In this document: one piece after another, positions 49,733-51,646 of the stretch
Numbering within the stretch: position 1 is the first letter of the stretch
How the letters are laid out: every line of letters starts with the position of its first letter
Assembly: GCA_035247945.1 (NCBI GenBank)
Contig: DATFHX010000024.1
Coordinates: 1-51,646 of the forward strand
Source: DATFHX01 sp035247945
GTDB taxonomy: Bacteria; Patescibacteriota; Saccharimonadia; Saccharimonadales; Saccharimonadaceae
Length of the DNA stretch: 51,646 nucleotides
Reading direction: 5' to 3'
Notes under the pieces: model-generated
Seen by the model: the letters and a program-made list of their open reading frames with translations, nothing else
Told to the model about the DNA's origin: nothing
Databases searched by the model: none
Translations under genes and position numbers: made by a program

Positions 49733-50317
49733 TTGAAACAAATAAAACGACCGAAAAACAAAAAACCAATACTTCTTGCTACACTTTTAGGCATTGTCGC
49801 TATCGTCCTGATTTACTTTGGCGTTGCCTATGCAGCTCACCTCCCGCCATTTGCTGAAAAGAAAGATCCAATCGCGACCGGTGAACATACTGTCAATATG
49901 GAGAAATCCGAAACTGAAAAGAAAACGGAAACTGATCTTAAACAAAACCCAGATAAGAAAACGGATCAATCGGGGGTAGACGTTCCTGCGCAGCCAACAA
50001 CAGATCCATCGACAGGCAAGCAACAGGTCCAAGTGCTTATTACAAGTGCTGGGGTGATTAATCGACAAGTGGATGCGCGTGGCTCCGTCATGAACCTGGC
50101 CGAAGATGGGGGTACCTGTACCTTTACATTTACCATGGGGAGCGCTAGCGTGCAGAAAACGTCCGGAACACTCCCCGGCGGTCCTACATCGACTTCATGT
50201 AAATCAGTCCAATTTTCACAAGATGAACTTTCTCCGGGGACCTGGCAGGTGACTCTTGAATATTCATCTTCGACATCATATGGTAAAAGCACAGCTACTT
50301 CATTGGAGGTGAAATAA
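49733..50317 (+). CDS. Membrane-anchored protein with Ig-like C-terminal domain, 194 aa
   Basis: Not recognised by name. An N-terminal helix (about 12-35, PILLATLLGIVAIVLIYFGV), a Lys/Glu/Thr/Asp-rich stalk (about 45-85), and a C-terminal domain about 95-194 with beta-strand pattern and a cysteine pair (GTCTFTF... TSCKSV), as in secreted Ig-like folds. It starts with TTG behind GAGGAA. It is followed after 4 nt by the lysozyme-like protein, likely in one operon. Confidence 0.7.
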   Translation: MKQIKRPKNKKPILLATLLGIVAIVLIYFGVAYAAHLPPFAEKKDPIATGEHTVNMEKSETEKKTETDLKQNPDKKTDQSGVDVPAQPTTDPSTGKQQVQVLITSAGVINRQVDARGSVMNLAEDGGTCTFTFTMGSASVQKTSGTLPGGPTSTSCKSVQFSQDELSPGTWQVTLEYSSSTSYGKSTATSLEVK

Positions 50318-50321
50318 AAGA

Positions 50322-51646
50322 ATGAAGAAGATAAGTATTGCATTACTCCTTTTCGTATCTATTGTCGGTACGCCAATCCTCGCTACTTCAAGCGCTCACG
50401 CAATTAATCCATCTGATTTTGATGCCGGTCGTATTATCGACGACGAAGTGTTTTACAACAAGAATGCCATGGGAAGCGCACAGGCTGTGCAGGATTTCAT
50501 CCGTGCACATACGCCGTCTTGTGATACCTGGGGAACACAGCCTTCTGGATACGGTAACCTCAATAACGCTCAGTATGCACAGCAAATAAAAGGCTGGCCT
50601 GGACCTCCTTATGTCTGTCTACAGAACTACTATGAGAATCCAAACACTGGAGAAACTTCATTTGAAAAAGGCGGAGGCTCCTTTGATGGTGGGCAGAGCG
50701 CAGGGCAGATCATCTGGAATGCGTCTCAGCAGTACGGTATAAACCCGCAAGTACTCCTGGTAACACTCCGTAAAGAATCCCTGAACCTATTTGGCGATAG
50801 CTGGCCACTGAAGAGTCAGTACCGCTATGCAATGGGTTACGCTTGTCCAGACAGTGGTCCGAATTATTCAGCTGCCTGTGTTGACTCGAAAGCCGGCTTT
50901 TATAAGCAAGTTACCCTTGCTGCATGGCAGTTTAGGTACTACTACGACCACATGGGTGACTATAACTACGCCCCTGGTCGTTGGAATACAATCCAATATA
51001 GTCCAGATCCTTCATGCGGAACCAAAAGCGTCTACATCCAAAACTATGCCACAGCAAGCCTTTACATCTACACGCCGTATACTCCAAATGACGCCGCGCT
51101 TAACGCCTATCCAGGAACTGCTCCGTGCGGTGCGTACGGAAACCGTAACTTCTGGTTTATGTGGCAAGAGTGGTTCGGCTCGCCGTATGGACGAGCAGTG
51201 GCAACTCCACTTTCTATTACAACGTCTGACGACAAGGGTCAGCGCTTTACGGGCGATCCAATTCAGCTAAGCTTCACGGTAACGAACCAGAGTAGAAGTG
51301 ACTTCCTTTATAAGACGATTGGTATCGCTGGACGTGATCCGAATGGCGGTAATATTGACCAAGTGTGGCTCAATAACCTCACACTCCGCGCTGGGGAATC
51401 GAGAACAATTAGCGCAACATATACTCCGACAATGGAAGGACAGTACCAATTCTTTGTCAGTAGCTGGCTAGATGGTGACGTTGGTTTCAGAGCCTGTCAG
51501 CTTAACAGTACGGAATCAACCTGTTTCAATCCATATACTATTCAAAAGAAACCGCAGTTTAGTATGCAGTACACCGATGCGACCAAGACAACGACTCGAA
51601 GAGGTGATACGGTGCCAATGTCATATACCATCACCAACCCGAGCCA
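50322..51646 (+). CDS. Secreted lysozyme-like protein with Ig-like repeats (3' end outside window)
   Basis: The first 441 residues are in the window. A signal peptide ends at about residue 27 (SAHA). The stretch from FDAGRIIDDEVFYNKNAMGS to about residue 290 matches a secreted family widespread in actinobacteria and Saccharibacteria, with GINPQVLLVTLRKESLN holding the catalytic-type Glu, AMGYACPDS and ATASLYIYTPYTPNDAAL. Two Ig/CARDB-like repeats follow (from about 310 and about 415). It probably degrades or binds peptidoglycan. GGAGG lies 12 nt before the ATG, in the end of the previous gene. The family's activity is inferred. Confidence 0.8.
   Translation, partial: MKKISIALLLFVSIVGTPILATSSAHAINPSDFDAGRIIDDEVFYNKNAMGSAQAVQDFIRAHTPSCDTWGTQPSGYGNLNNAQYAQQIKGWPGPPYVCLQNYYENPNTGETSFEKGGGSFDGGQSAGQIIWNASQQYGINPQVLLVTLRKESLNLFGDSWPLKSQYRYAMGYACPDSGPNYSAACVDSKAGFYKQVTLAAWQFRYYYDHMGDYNYAPGRWNTIQYSPDPSCGTKSVYIQNYATASLYIYTPYTPNDAALNAYPGTAPCGAYGNRNFWFMWQEWFGSPYGRAVATPLSITTSDDKGQRFTGDPIQLSFTVTNQSRSDFLYKTIGIAGRDPNGGNIDQVWLNNLTLRAGESRTISATYTPTMEGQYQFFVSSWLDGDVGFRACQLNSTESTCFNPYTIQKKPQFSMQYTDATKTTTRRGDTVPMSYTITNPS

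Noticed and set aside
1..51646. CRISPR arrays, insertion sequences, transposases and prophage
   Set aside because: No regularly spaced repeats, transposase-like proteins or inverted-repeat-bounded units were seen. Lysozyme and CHAP domains lie in the T4SS-like context, not with phage genes.
1..51646. Alternative genetic code (UGA read as Gly, as in Gracilibacteria/Absconditabacteria)
   Set aside because: TGA ends several genes with clear domain boundaries (for example at 22444, 26483 and 39547), so the standard bacterial code applies.

Overview
The window looks like a chromosome segment of a Candidatus Saccharibacteria (TM7) or closely related Patescibacteria bacterium. The reasons are the compact gene layout, a type IV secretion (T4SS)-like locus with arrays of tiny VirB2-like pilins, PrgI and a split VirB4, the dnaA-dnaN-recF / rpmH-rnpA-yidC-jag origin arrangement, and many promoters whose -10 box lies 6-11 nt before the start codon, as in leaderless transcription. 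TGA is used as a stop, so the standard bacterial code fits. The lineage is inferred from gene content and style; no 16S gene is present.

Region 1 (1-6.5 kb): the tail of a pilin-like gene, a P-type cation ATPase, tRNA-Ser(UGA), an Hsp20 chaperone, and six tandem pilin-like genes on the minus strand. Region 2 (6.6-24.7 kb): the core of the T4SS-like machine on the plus strand. It holds two very large polytopic VirB6/TrbL-like proteins, PrgI, the VirB4 N-terminal domain and ATPase as separate genes, a 930-aa membrane protein ending in a CHAP peptidoglycan hydrolase, and a secreted lysozyme/C39-peptidase protein between two related membrane-anchored proteins. A cassette of three unknown small genes with repeated terminators, and two other unknown membrane proteins, interrupt it. 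Together these could build a pilus and channel that opens the cell wall of a host bacterium.

Region 3 (24.7-27.1 kb): two lipoprotein genes of actinobacterial appearance. Region 4 (27.2-34.1 kb): the chromosomal origin. recF, dnaN and dnaA lie on the minus strand; clusters of DnaA boxes flank dnaA; an unknown 196-aa gene and then rpmH-rnpA-yidC-jag run the other way.

Region 5 (34.1-51.6 kb): cell-surface polysaccharide genes. There are several family 4-like and family 2-like glycosyltransferases, a GtrA/GT2 lipid-linked sugar pair, a Wzm/Wzt ABC exporter, a sugar-phosphate-isomerase-like cupin, a flavoprotein resembling UDP-galactopyranose mutase, a membrane GT-C-like protein, and succinyl-CoA synthetase (sucCD) embedded in a glycosyltransferase operon. 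The window ends inside a secreted lysozyme-like protein with Ig-like repeats. No insertion sequence, CRISPR array, rRNA or prophage was seen.
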